Source: Neopestalotiopsis rosae (Eukaryota; Ascomycota; Sordariomycetes; Amphisphaeriales; Sporocadaceae). From it: a stretch of DNA of 64,000 nucleotides. Where the stretch lies: NCBI GenBank assembly GCA_023078685.1, contig JALGAS010000006.1:4526001-4590000 (forward strand), written 5' to 3'. Positions 1 to 11,281 of this stretch are shown piece by piece; positions within the stretch are counted from its first letter, which is position 1, and each line of letters opens with the position of its first letter. Under the pieces are notes generated by a model. It worked only from the letters and a program-made list of their open reading frames with translations, did no database searches and had not been told where the DNA came from. A program made the translations under genes and the position numbers.

Positions 1-446
1 TGTTCAGCCTCAGATGACTCCGTAAAATACATCCGTTCAGAGGGAGTTTGATCAAGTAATGCTATTCCAGAATTGCTGCAAGTTATACCCATATTAGGTA
101 AGTCCGATAAGTCGCAACACTATATCCTAAGGAGGGTGTGTTGGGTTGGGCAGCAGCGCTTCGTTCGGTGCCGACAACGCTGCAAGGCTGCCGCGTTGGC
201 TCCTGAATGGTACCCAAATCCGGACCTGAACGCTCAGCCTCCTGTGGGCGGCATATCCCCGCACTACTCTGTACATATTCCTCTCTTCTGACATTACCAA
301 GCATCACTTCCTGCTCGTCTAGGCATTCTGCTCCCAAACCACAAACTACGCGTGTCTACCGTCATCATTCGGGTTGTCGTGCTTAGAAATTTGTTCCGTG
401 ATATTTGGTTTCAGACTTGCTGGTGTCTTCACCTTCGACTCTCAAC
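1..446. other. Left-edge stretch without a recognisable gene
   Basis: No ORF here resembles a known protein. A TTTCAG at about 408-413 just upstream of the first gene could be the 3' splice site of a 5'UTR intron. Otherwise I see nothing in it. Confidence 0.4.
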
Positions 447-3400
447 ATGTCATCTCCTCTATTTGGAGCTGCTGAGAGAGGAATGACTGATACTGTCCGC
501 AAACTCATTGAAAATGGTAACGAAGTTAATGTTGTTAATCAGTCTGGCTGCACACCACTCTGGCTGGCAGCAAGTGAAGGACACTCGGAGGTCGTGCGAA
601 TATTACTTGAACATGAGGGTACTGTGCACAACATCCGGAACCATGTTGACTACTCGCCAATGGAATCAGCGGTTGAATGCGGACGAGCTCAAGTATTGCG
701 AGTTCTGCTTTCGAATGACGCTGTCATGGCCGAAGCTGCCGAGGACAAGAAACGGCTACTGTTCCTAGCAGCACAATACAACCACGTGGAGACCTTGAAA
801 GTCTTACTGGACCAGCTTGACGCAAAGGTCAATACACAGGACGACCAAGGTCATTCTTTACTTGCGTTTTCCGCATCCGTGGTAAATGTTGGTACTGTGA
901 AATTCCTACTTCAATATCCGAATATTGATGTCAACCTTCGGGACACTGTCGGCCGCTGTGCACTTTCGCACGCGATCCGTCCTGGCAACTGCGGAGCAGA
1001 GCGAGAAATTCATCCATCATCGCGTGTTGAGGCGCAAGCCATTGTGGTAAATGCGATTGCCAGCCATCCAGATATCGACACCAACTCAAAAGATGACGAA
1101 GGCCATACACCTCTCTCACTTGCCAAAGACTCGGGACATTGGCCATTGGTGGAACCAATCCTTTCGCACATCAAAACCAAGGTCGGCACAGAAGACGATT
1201 CAGAGCGGACGATATCCCTCGGCACTGTAATCGATATCATGACTCCTCGTACCACTTTCCCGTTCGAAGAGGACAGATCTCAATACACTGATGAAGTGTT
1301 CCAATATTTTTTGAGGAAACGGAACTTCTTAGTAGATTGGACGCAAGAGGACGCTTCAGCCACACTTCTGTATTCTCTAGAACATGAGATACTGGGTGAT
1401 GCACTTCTAGAGACCATACTCCAGCAATTTCCTTTAAACCTACCGGGCCACGATCGACTGTTGAATTCACTAGTTGCGATGTTGCTAAGGAAGAGAAGGA
1501 AGTCTGCCACGGAAATCGTCTTCAGATACAGTACCTTGGTCCCAAATCTAAGTAGCGATGAATGGCGATCTTGGATCGAGGCTGGCTTTCAGCGAACTGA
1601 CACACGCCACTTGGATGATTATTGTCATGTCCTATGGATGCTTGTTGAAAGAGACACCAGGTTTCCAATGTGCAGGAATGAGAGAACTGATAACATTCTC
1701 GGCACCATATTGCTACGTGCAGCGAGCTCACGATATGGTGATCGAATCTTCAAATCCCTGAGTGGGCGGGAAAATGTCAACTTCAACTACAGGGACCTTA
1801 GAAACTGCACAGCATTATGGCACGCCGCTAATAAGGGAAGACTGGACAATGTAGAGCAATTGCTAAGCATTGGAGATCTCGAGGTTCATCATGAAGATGA
1901 CACTGATCATGAACCAGCGGTCCTGAGGCTGCTCAAGGTGTATGAAGCTTTAACGCTGAAAATGCGCAATGATCCAGAATATCCCGGGTACCAAAACGAT
2001 TGTATCAAGGTCAAGAAGCTTATACAGTTTCTTTTGCGAAATAACACGACACCTGCGAGAAATTTGTTGTTGATACAGGCGGTAACGCTAGGTCTGGAAG
2101 AAGCTGTTGCTCTCCTGCTCGGATGTGCAGGAATTGATCCTGATGCAAAAGGAGACAATGATGCAACGCCACTCATCATTGCTTCGATGAATGGTCGTAA
2201 AGCGATTGTTCAAATACTCCTGAGTGACTCAAGAGTCATCCCAACGCTTGTAGATGAGTATCAACGCTCAGCACTACATGCAGCCATACTGAGTAACCAC
2301 GTTGATATCGCTTCCTTACTCTTGGGGCGCGACAAGATCACCTGGACTCTCTTCTGCAAGAATGGTCTAGTCGATGAACTCATGTTGCTTGTCGAGGCCG
2401 GACTTGACTTGTATACACGGGATCCTAAAGGGCAAACACCACTGCATCTGGCATGTTTGAATGGTCATGTGAGAATGATTCATGAGCTTGTCAAGACTGG
2501 TCTCGACGTTAATCTGGAAAACAACTATGGAGAGACGCCGTTGCGTTTGGCCATCAATTCCAAACAAATAGATGCAGTCAAGGCCCTCATAGGAGGCTCG
2601 GCGGATATAAAAGGCATCACCAGAGATGACTGGCTCACCCTTTCTCACGAATATGGTATGACAGCCGTTCTCCAAATATCAAAGAATGCACGTGGTGAAA
2701 GGGCGTTGCACTTCAATGATGCTGCAGATGCTCCAACTATCTTGGACACGACTACTGATACATACCGTCTGATGTGAGTATTGGCCATCTCGGGCCAAAG
2801 AATGTTCGAGATAAATTCTGACAACTGGTAGATCGTACCACGATCAGATAATGTTAATGTTAAACCTACCACTTCCCATTGGAGATGCTTTAGGCGATGA
2901 ATCAAGACAAGTTTTTGCTACTGGCCTCCCTAGGGATGGAGTTGCATATTTCGGGGCCAGACTTAAGACACCCTTCAGACGATCTGAACCGGGTGCTTCC
3001 GAGCTGACAGTGTCTTGGCACAATGAGCGAGTTACGTGGAAAATGCACAATATCACGTCTGAAGTGCTGGGCGGACAACCAACATGGGAGACTGTGTGCT
3101 ACGCAAGTTCACTACCGTGCGGTTGGATTCCTGATACCGCTTCACACTTTCTTGAAATGCTCATTCTCGAAGCTGAGCGAGGCTGGATCCTATTTCTTGA
3201 CCAAGCTGATGAGTATCTGACCCAACAGGTATGTTCTTCTACTCGCACTTTGTACACCATGCATGTTCGTGTGAGCTGATGCTGACAGTCCATCATTGAC
3301 TCCTAGCGAAGTAGACAAATCGATGAGAGAGGCATGAGTCCTGCTTTGATCGATGGCCTTGCCAAAGATGCACAAATATGGGCTCGACTTCGGACCATGC

Positions 3401-4137
3401 ATAAGTTCCAAATCGATTCTTTCAAAAGGGAGTATATTACCTTCTGTCGAAATTATCGCCAAGGTGATCACAAGGAAGCTACGATGCGTGCTATTGACGA
3501 TTTCTTTAGCAGGATCGCTGATAGATTGGCCAAGTTGGATCAGACAACGAGAGATCTCCTGCAACTAGTATGTCCTTGATTCCAAACTATTCAGACTCCT
3601 GTTTCGCAAACTAAATTCTCAGGAATTTGCTTGGGTTTCGATCCGAGAAGCACACCTTTCAACTAGCTTGGCTACTAGCATGAAACGACTGAGTTGGATC
3701 ACGGTATGCGATAACACTCTGTGTGACCCAGATTGACTGTTTGACGAGCTGAACATTCATTCTTAGTTCATATTCCTGCCGATGACTTTCGCATCTGTAA
3801 GCATATTCACCCATCTAGGATATATTCTCTCCATCATAGCACCAAGGATGAATTGCTGAGAATGCATCTAGAGCTTGTTTGGGATGAATGTAGATATCTT
3901 GGAGAATAATCCTAACTGGTGTTGGTTTCTATTGTTCGCCGGAGGCGCGTTGGTCATAACGTTCGTTGTTTGGCTCATTACCAAGTACATCAACGTATGT
4001 TATACCATATGCTGGGAATTTTCTGCATATTGATCAATCTACAGATCGAAACTCTGTTGGAACGTCATCTGGGAACGAGACTCCAGCGACTGTCCGACCC
4101 AACTGCCCGAAAATCTGCATCATCGCATTCTCTATGA
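447..4137 (+). CDS. Ankyrin-repeat protein with C-terminal CorA-like Mg2+ transporter domain (7 exons)
   Basis: Predicted 1103-aa membrane protein. Exons by splice signals and frame: 447-2773, 2832-3228, 3307-3567, 3623-3703, 3767-3796, 3872-3994, 4045-4137. Exon 1 encodes about ten ankyrin repeats (TPLWLAASEGH, TPLIIASMNG and TPLHLACLNGH type) separated by a less regular middle part. The later exons carry a helical stalk, then FIFLPMTFAS-SLFGMN, the first membrane helix ending in the Gly-Met-Asn signature of the CorA/Mrs2 family, and a second helix beginning WCWFLLF. Exon 5 is only 30 nt and encodes most of transmembrane helix 1. The start is the first in-frame ATG; the open frame extends 14 codons upstream from a TTG. 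Family knowledge: CorA proteins are pentameric divalent-cation channels, and ankyrin fusions of this kind are frequent in filamentous fungi. Substrate and partner are unknown. Every intron junction kept the frame, which supports the model. Confidence 0.85.
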
Positions 4138-5052
4138 TCCGACCAGCATCCATTCATCTCCATATCAAATGAGGAGCTTGAGATGTACAAGAATGGGGGT
4201 CTCTTGAGGTTTCACAGATGGCTAAATTTATTTAACGTAACATTGCGGTGCCGTAAACGATGTAATACGGGAGGCCGTAGATAGTCAATCACTTCAGGTG
4301 ATCATTGCTATGTATCGTTCGGTATACAGCCATATGTAAAAGCTTATCCACAAGTATGACTAGCATCATCGAAATAAGCACATTCTATGATACGGACCTA
4401 ACAAAATTCGATAATTTCTGATCTGGATCTCTGCCACTAAATCATGAAGCGGTCTCGGACTTGTGATTCTGACACGCGAACATCGATTGACCCCGAGGTG
4501 CCATGCCATAGCAATTCAGAGTGCGTCATAATCATTTCAAGCGCATACATTCAGGGCAACAGGGTTCATCATGTTGTTAGCTCTTAGTATATGATCGCAC
4601 AATGGCCTTTTATGATTGGATGCGCCGCAAAGTTCCATCCGAAAGGGGATATTCTCGCTCCGAGCTCCTCCGAGCGGGTCACCGCAACTCCGAGCGTAAG
4701 CTCCGAACCCGTAAAGCCGGGCGAGGCGGGCACGGCCGGCGAGCATTTTAAGCTCAAAGATATCTGCGACCGCCTTATTTCCTGTCTTCACTAAGTATAA
4801 TATTGACATCTCATTTGACGAGAGCGAGTATGACTTGCAGATCTTTGTTGTGGGCTCACATAAGGCTGTGTGGCTATAATCTGTAGCGTATAACCGAGTC
4901 TTCTATATAAGATGGCAAAGACATACAATGCATCTGCTCCATTGAAGCAGAGCATTGCCTTGTCAAACGGATAATGGCTTCTCTCACCTATAATCTACCA
5001 AAATATTTATATCAAAATCTTTCCATTCCAAAACAAGTAGTCGTCCGTCATC
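4138..5052. other. Intergenic, with a GC-rich patch
   Basis: No gene recognised. At 4655-4745 there is a sharply GC-rich segment holding four copies of CTCCGA(GC) within about 50 bp, flanked by AT-rich DNA. This looks like an inserted fragment, perhaps an old transposon piece, but I found no terminal repeats or coding homology. Confidence 0.35.
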
Positions 5053-5841
5053 ATGAACTTAGTCAGCCAGTACTTGAGCTCGGCTCAGTCCTACTCGCGC
5101 AACGATCCACTTCGAGCCGCAGCTATCGCAACAGGAGCAGTGCTCCTACCTCTACTCGTCGTGGCATACAACGACTACCGCTACTATGTCTCTCTCGGTC
5201 CCCACGGCATGCCGGACAACTTCTGGGGGTGGAAAAGACAACTCAGCCTGGCGCCCAAGGCGCGCAAAGATACCACGGTCCCGGCGCCGTACGACCAGGC
5301 AGAGGTATCCCGGACCTTTGGACCCAACTCGACCGAGTCCTTTCTCAAGGGCTCTTCGCTGAAGGCCCGCGCTGGCGGCCGTCCAGAGGTCTGCGGCTTC
5401 GTGGCACCGCAGCGCCAAATGACGGATCGCTGCACAGAAGACATGAAGAGGGCCATGAACGCCCATCTAGACCAGCTGGTCCGCGAGAACCCAGACCTGC
5501 TACAGCGCGAGAACTCGCTGCTCGAAGGTCCCGTGCCCGCGGTGCAGATCAAGAAGGGCATCCCTATCCCCGAGTGCCTCAAGCAGACCCGGGGCGAACT
5601 GATCCACGTCCACCCGCCGGACGGCAGCACACATCTCGTGCTCAGCCTGCCCGATTCGGCGCGGGTCATTGAGCAGTGTTGGGGCCAGCGGCATCGCTTG
5701 AGCGGTGGACCGATGCTGCAATGGGGATACACGCTCATCTATGGACCTCGGAATGAAGAAGAATTCGCCCTGTGGAAGGAGGTTGTTTCTGCTGCTGCCA
5801 AGTTCACAACCTCCACCGTTGGTAAAGTCCAGATTCCATGA
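5053..5841 (+). CDS. Luciferase-like-domain membrane-anchored protein
   Basis: Intronless 262-aa ORF starting at an ATG in context TCATCATGA. Residues about 22-40 (AAAIATGAVLLPLLVVAYN) form one hydrophobic helix, followed by a soluble domain. That domain has the features of the fungal 'luciferase domain' family: the segment around ELIHVHPPDGSTHLVLSLPD, then the conserved CWGQRHRLSG region and a C-terminal LIYGPRNEEE stretch. Despite its name, the family is a small alpha/beta domain that has no demonstrated light-producing activity in fungi, and its function is unknown. The N-terminal helix suggests anchoring in an internal membrane with the domain on one face. It is clearly more GC-rich than its flanks, as expected for a real gene. 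Family assignment is good; the biochemical role is open. Confidence 0.8.
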   Translation: MNLVSQYLSSAQSYSRNDPLRAAAIATGAVLLPLLVVAYNDYRYYVSLGPHGMPDNFWGWKRQLSLAPKARKDTTVPAPYDQAEVSRTFGPNSTESFLKGSSLKARAGGRPEVCGFVAPQRQMTDRCTEDMKRAMNAHLDQLVRENPDLLQRENSLLEGPVPAVQIKKGIPIPECLKQTRGELIHVHPPDGSTHLVLSLPDSARVIEQCWGQRHRLSGGPMLQWGYTLIYGPRNEEEFALWKEVVSAAAKFTTSTVGKVQIP

Positions 5842-6255
5842 GCATAGTTTGATCGGATTGGGATCATCAAGAGAGAATATTCAAATTGTCGAGTGTAACC
5901 ATGAGTTAAGAAATGGAGCTTGGATCTAGAATGGAAATCGAGAGTACAAAAGCGGGACGGTTTGAGGAGTAACGCAAATTACAGGTCTGTGGTAATGCTG
6001 CACACACTATATCTAATAAAATACATATTTCTATCACGAACTGTGCTTCATATTGCAATAGGAATTAAGGCCACAATATAGAATATTGTCACGTGATGGA
6101 CATGGATTCTTACTAGTATGAGTCATCTTGCTAGCGATCGTTTTATGAGGAGACATGTCCTTCTCAACTCGTATCTTCATCAGAAATAGTGCTTGGTATC
6201 TATTGGCAAGGACTGTGTCGTCATTTTTACCTATTGCAACTACTCCCAGTTGACC
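5842..6255. other. Intergenic between the luciferase-like gene and the GNAT gene
   Basis: AT-rich spacer holding the 3' end of one plus-strand gene and the promoter of the next. I see no further feature. Confidence 0.4.
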
Positions 6256-7151
6256 ATGGCGCTCTCTTCAATTTCGCTAGTGCCATGGGATCCAAATTCG
6301 CCTGAACATGTGGAGAGAATGAGACAGCAACGAGTGGCATGTGGTTGGAAGATTGACAAAGTTTCTGACTGGCAGAAGTTTCAGAAACAGGGAAAATTGG
6401 CGTTCTATTGGATTGTGCGTCGCTGCTGCACAAAGAATTATAACTGCAGGGGATTTGCATGCTAACAATCGCTAGACACTTGGTTCTGACCGTGAACATA
6501 GAGATATCCTGGTTGAAAATCACTTGAGAGACTTTCCAGCTCAATCCCAGCCTCTTCTCAATAGTTGTACCTCACTTATGGGATGCGACCATGTGCCGGA
6601 TGGCTCAACCTTTCACCCCATCGGACACATTTGTCTTGACGGCTGCGTGGAGAATCATGCCAATAACCGGCTCATGATATCACCAGAAGATGGTATTTAT
6701 GCTCTCGCTGCATTCTACATATCAGAGGCACTTCAAGGCGGCGGTCTTGGAAATAAGGTAATGTCTCTCTTTGAAAGGTATGAACCAGGGCCTCAAATGT
6801 GAGCAAAAATCGACCTTATTGGCGGCTGACCGAAATGCTAGAACTGCCAAGGAAGTTCACAAGGCAAAGACTATCACGCTTGACTCAATATCGAACGAAG
6901 ACACGGCTATTGGCAGCCCGCGAATGATCGCGCTTGGTCGGCCACCACCCAAGGTATTGTAAAAATCTTATTTTCTCTTCAAATCGTGCTCGGCCTCTGA
7001 CTTTGCACAGGTGAAAATTGTGGATTGGTATCAGCGCCGCGGCTATGTCATATATGAAGTAGTCAAGGATGGTATATTCGATATAGACTCCACCGGGAAG
7101 AGGTGGAACTCTACGTTATTGTACATGAAGAAACATCTCGTGCCGGTTTGA
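6256..7151 (+). CDS. GNAT-family N-acetyltransferase (4 exons)
   Basis: Predicted 237 aa from exons 6256-6414, 6476-6777, 6842-6953 and 7011-7151, all frame-consistent with good donors (GTGCGT, GTATGA, GTATTG) and branch sites (GCTAAC, GGCTGAC). The N-terminus (ISLVPWDPNSPEHVERMRQQR) is typical of fungal acetyltransferases of this type. Motif A, which binds the acetyl-CoA pyrophosphate, is visible as EALQGGGLGNKVMSLFE, followed by the AKTITLDS strand and a C-terminal WYQRRGYVIYE (motif B-like: aromatic, RxGF/Y). A nearer GTAATG donor at 6758 would give a shorter variant with acceptor at 6851, but the chosen junction preserves the family's helix after the GxG loop. Substrate unknown. Such proteins acetylate small amines or protein N-termini, and nothing nearby narrows it. 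Confidence 0.8.
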
Positions 7152-7375
7152 GAATCATGATGCGAAATCACAAATAGATCGTAAGACAAAGGAGACGCTG
7201 TAATTCAATCGGACAAAACCCCAGACTGCCTGCAAACCCATTGTCGCCATAACTCGCTAATGCCAAAACCAGTACCACTTATACATGAAAGTTAAGAGTC
7301 ATTTCAAACCAAACAAAACGCTGTCGCTTCCCTCTATCGCAAAAGCAAGGCCATAATTCATCAGTTTCGTGTGAT

Positions 7376-8338
7376 CTACAATTCCTGCCCTTCCAGCCAC
7401 TTCCGCATCGCCAGAGCACAGTATTCCCACCCAGCATCCATCATCAAATGATGAGCACAGTTATTGACAGTCACCACCATGCAAGTCTCTGGATCCATCT
7501 TGAGCTTCGTAGCAGCATTCGCATAAATGCCGGAATTACTCAAGACCATGGCGGGAGGGACCAGCTTGTCCTCCACGCCGGCGACGCACAAGACCTTTCT
7601 CGTCTGCATAGGTGTGCCGACGCCCGCCAATCCGCGCAAGACATTGCCGGCATCGCCGAGGGGAAAGCAAATGTAGAGACCGGCCATGGCGCTCTCCAGC
7701 TCGGTTTTACACGAGTCCATCCATTCGTGGATTGTGTCTTCTTCCGCGTAGTCGGTGAAAAATAGCTGTCTGACCTGTTTGGGTGTCGAGACCAGACCGC
7801 GATCGCTCCAAATGTGCGGGTACCCGTTGGGTGCTTCCACTTCTTTGATATTGCCAATGATCTCCGGACCGCCGCCGTAGATTGGCACAGAGCCGAGCAG
7901 AATGAGGCCGGGAATTTGGCCATTTGCGCTCTCATTACCAATACGTAGCAGCCGATGTGCCAGCATAAATTGGAGTGCACCACCACCAAGCGAGTGGCCG
8001 ACGAGAACGGGAGCCGGGTTTTCGGGATGATTGGCGACGATATAATTCAAAGCGGACTGAGTGTCGCGGGCCCAGCTGTTTAGGGTCGTGAAGAGGATCT
8101 TCCTTAGCCAGCTTTGTGCATACGAATCGCCGTGTCCGCGGATGGACAGGGCATAGGCTGGATATCCATGGGCGGCAAAATAAGGCAAAAAGTTCATAAA
8201 ATCATGTGCTGAACATTTTGCTCCGTGTAGAAAAAGTAATGGAGGTTTATTGCTCGATTTCTCTGTTAGGGGAAGTGCGCGAAGAAGTTCTAGTGGTCCG
8301 CTGCGGCCCTCGAGGGCCACTACTTCCATCGATGACAT
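7376..8338 (-). CDS. Alpha/beta-hydrolase
   Basis: Intronless 320-aa ORF. The fold signature is clear: oxyanion loop LLFLHGAKCSAHDF (residues 34-47), RGHGDS (67-72), nucleophile elbow GHSLGGG with Ser116, acid probably Asp257 in GVEDKLVPP, and base His296/His297 in NNCAHHLMMDAGWE. There is a cap region between residues about 135 and 230. No signal peptide or membrane helix is seen, so it is probably cytosolic. Family knowledge allows esterase, epoxide-hydrolase-like or C-C hydrolase activity; the missing second aspartate after the elbow (GHSLGG, not GHDWGG) argues against epoxide hydrolase. It converges with the upstream GNAT gene, 224 bp apart. Substrate not predictable. Confidence 0.85.
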   Translation of the reverse strand: MSSMEVVALEGRSGPLELLRALPLTEKSSNKPPLLFLHGAKCSAHDFMNFLPYFAAHGYPAYALSIRGHGDSYAQSWLRKILFTTLNSWARDTQSALNYIVANHPENPAPVLVGHSLGGGALQFMLAHRLLRIGNESANGQIPGLILLGSVPIYGGGPEIIGNIKEVEAPNGYPHIWSDRGLVSTPKQVRQLFFTDYAEEDTIHEWMDSCKTELESAMAGLYICFPLGDAGNVLRGLAGVGTPMQTRKVLCVAGVEDKLVPPAMVLSNSGIYANAATKLKMDPETCMVVTVNNCAHHLMMDAGWEYCALAMRKWLEGQEL

Positions 8339-9435
8339 CTTTGATATTGATGATGACTGACGGCGAAGGAGAAGTTACACGACTGCAAAGAAAAGGAAGA
8401 CTGATTTATCTTGGTGTAATATATATTATTCTGTCTTTGAATTTTATGAAACTAGGATGAACAAAGAAGAATCAAAGAACGTAAATAACTATAATTACAG
8501 CAAACCCAACAACACGTTGGTCCCAATGCAAGGGATCATCGTCCCAGGCACATCCGACTAGGCCGCAGCCGCCGCACTAGCAGCATTGTAGGATCCCGGT
8601 GAGATCATTGACTTTTGTATCCACCTGTCTCAAATAAGACGTCAGGATCGCTAGCATCTGCTTAATCTAGATCGATCATGTTTCTATTTCATCGGGGAAT
8701 TCGCACATTTTCGGCTCCGAGGCTAAGCTCAAAAGTGGCTTTGTTTTGGCTCTCAACGGCCAAAACTCTCAAAATCCTCAAGGTATCTCGGACCGATCAT
8801 ACATTTTTACATATTTGACCTGTTTGCTACATGCATGTGTGCCGGAATTGGAAATAGACAGTCCCTTGCGTACTCCTCAATATCCACTACTGAACAACTA
8901 CTGGCTTCAGCCTTGGCTGCAAACATGCTATTAACCAACCTTGAAGAATCTGCGAATTGATTGGTAGATGGTGATAGCATCAAGGGCGTCTACAATCACT
9001 CGGGACCTGGCCACGAACAAGCATTTTTCCAAATTTATTCTCCGAGTCCATGGATTCATACATTCTAGAAATAGATGGGCGCTTATATTGATAACAGACT
9101 CGGGTTGTATAGGTTTGTATCCATGCGTCCCAGGTATCCGGCTTCGCTCTGCTCCTTACACTTCAAAAGTAGTGCATCAGGAAATGTACCTTGAAACTTG
9201 GTGAGCTTCCCAGAGCATATGAAGGCGTCGTAATCAAAGTATATCCTTGCGCAAGGTAGAATGGGAGCTAAACATGTAGGATTCAGTACATTGGAACGTC
9301 AGAGCCAGCCATGGTGTTTACCCACAATATGTTCATGGATGCGGACATGGAGTGACCTTTTCGCCTCGCGGGCCTTGGGATATGTCAGATGAACCAGAAA
9401 GTCAAAGATTTTCGACCACATGCATGAAGACTTAC
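8339..9435. other. Intergenic; promoter of the hydrolase and decayed tail of the GNAT pseudogene
   Basis: No intact ORF resembles a protein. Minus-strand sequence just below 9436 may contain C-terminal remnants of the acetyltransferase (a GSDVPMY-like piece), but the frame is lost. Nothing else recognised. Confidence 0.35.
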
Positions 9436-10120
9436 AACTGTCTGAGTATAGTTGTCCAAGGCTCGACCGATACCTTGTCCTTGACGCGCGGGACTGTCAC
9501 TAGTTCAGCAATCACAACCATGAAACCCAGGCTACAACACGTACTTTACCACAATGATGGAAGTCGTATAACAATCACCAGGGGTCAGACCAACTTCTTC
9601 GTTGGTACGACTTGTTTTTTCTCCCCATTCCATGACCCTTGCCGTGTAATTTGCCTCGCCGGTCAGTTCGAGGAAGCGATCCCAATCCTCGTTGTCAGCC
9701 AGTCTCTATACAGCCGTGAGCTTTTTGAAATCACCTGGCATTCTTGACAAGACTAGGCCTACAAAGTCGGTCACATAAGGCAAACGTGATTTTCCAGGTT
9801 CAAAAAAGGCACGAAAGCCGAGCCACTCGCCACTCTCCCGGGCACCAATAAGGAAGCCCGACTTGGCGACGCGATTCAAGTGGGAGGACCAGAACTTTTC
9901 GTGCATCTCTATGTTGGACTCGTATGGAGCTGCGCCAAAGAATATGGTCAAGGCTGGTGTAGCGGCTATACAGTCGGGCATGGTCGGTCAGAGTTGTGTC
10001 TTTCACGATAGACATGTGCTTTGACTTACGAGCTCTGGCAAAGGCTTGTGCCATCCAAGACGCGGCTTTCCGGCACTCATCTTGAGAAAGGCCAGTGTCA
10101 CTGAGGTTGACGATTTCCAT
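9436..10120 (-). pseudogene. GNAT acetyltransferase interrupted by an in-frame stop
   Basis: Minus-strand gene starting at an ATG at 10120 (MEIVNLSDTGLSQDECRKAA). Exon 1 is 10030-10120, with donor GTAAGT and acceptor at 9966. The next exon reads ATPALTIFFGAAPYESN and onward, through residues typical of fungal GNATs, to KKLTAV, where a TAG at 9706-9708 stops the frame. The very same frame continues after the stop with RLADNEDWDRFLELTGEAN. A short intron (9500-9544) leads to RQGQGIGRALDNYTQ, a textbook acetyl-CoA-binding motif A (Q/RxxGxG). The stop therefore sits inside an otherwise conserved protein, where the family usually has an aromatic residue. The 3' end is unclear and may carry more lesions. 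Alternatives are a weak 48-nt intron starting at GTCTTG that would remove the stop, or a sequencing error. Confidence 0.6.
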
Positions 10121-10668
10121 GATGCGTGTAGCTATATCCGTATGATGTTCAAATGCAACTGGTAAACAATGTCATTCGCGCGGCTGGAAATGATCAAGGT
10201 TAAAGTCGCATCCAGTTTGCGAAAGCCTCCAAGCATTCGATCAAGACTATAATCTGACATGCAAGCTATACGATTTCGGCATTATCCGGTTCTCGCAACT
10301 TTTGCTGCAAAACGTCATCAACATTCTATCTATACGTGACTTGCATTGTACTCACACGTCAATAGTATTCACCATCCCGCAACGATAACGAAGACGTACG
10401 AACATGACCGATCATATGCTCTGCGACAATTGCAAGTTGTGGACTTTGAAACTCTATGAGCCACTAACTTCACGTAGACCTGTCACGAGACCGATTCTTC
10501 TCCAGAAGCTGATATCTCAACTGAGAATTGTGTGTTGCCTTCTATATGCTTTTTTTTTTTTACAAACCGAAACCTGGGTATCACGTAGACCAAACGCCAA
10601 ACCTATCATGCCAAACCACAGTGAGGAAATTGCCCACCTCAAGAGCTGATGGTAACATGCCGAGATGT
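10121..10668. other. Intergenic with a poly-T run
   Basis: Holds the promoter side of the GNAT pseudogene and the 3' side of POP7. A T homopolymer lies at about 10548-10561. No gene seen. Confidence 0.4.
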
Positions 10669-11281
10669 TCACCTCAATTTGATCACTGCCTTGAGGCAGC
10701 TGACCATGCGCTCCCTCTCTCCTACACCAGTCCCTAACCCATTCTCCTCTTCCTCTTCGGGCACCACATCGTCGACAGCGCCTAGACTCCCAGTCTGTAA
10801 TCTGACCTCGACATCTCCTTGTCCCTGAAAGAAGGCGGCGACATTGACCACCTTTTCAATGGCCTTGCCGGTGCCAATGACAACGACCTGGCGTGCCTGT
10901 TCCAGCGCAATGCCGTCCTCTGGCCCCTTGTGCAGCGCCTGTATCCGACTCGAGAGCGGCCCGAGATGACCCTTGGCTGCGACGGTGTTTGTCAAGGATT
11001 TCGGTGTATGCGTAGATGCCGCCCGTAATGATTTGTTCAGCTGTTTGCGCACCCTCGTGGTGATGGAGCGGAATGGCGAGCGCGAGTTGACGTAGATGAG
11101 CTGCGCAGAGTGCGTCGAGGGGTCGCGACGTGGTAATGCGCCACGTTGGACGGTCTGGCCTGGGATGAAATGTTAGGTGTAAATTGAAGTATAGCTTAGA
11201 TCTTGACATACCCTTTGGTATTGGCGGTAGCTTCTTGATGTGCTGTTTCACCTGCGCTGGCTGCGATTTGGACGATGCCAT
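10669..11281 (-). CDS. POP7: RNase P/MRP subunit POP7 (Rpp20 family), 2 exons
   Basis: Predicted 186 aa: exon 1 is 11212-11281, exon 2 is 10669-11159 (donor GTATGT, acceptor CCCAG). The N-terminus KKLPPIPKGQTVQ and the segment RRDPSTHSAQLIYVNSRSPF are hallmarks of fungal Rpp20/Pop7. The Alba-like core follows with GTGKAIEKVVNVAAFFQGQG and RLQTGSLGAVDDV. In yeast Pop7 pairs with Pop6 on the P3 arm of RNase P and RNase MRP RNA, complexes that process tRNA 5' ends and pre-rRNA in the nucleus and nucleolus. An acidic run (PEEEEEN) lies near the C-terminus. It is divergently arranged with the Rav2 gene, about 520 bp apart. Confidence 0.88.
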
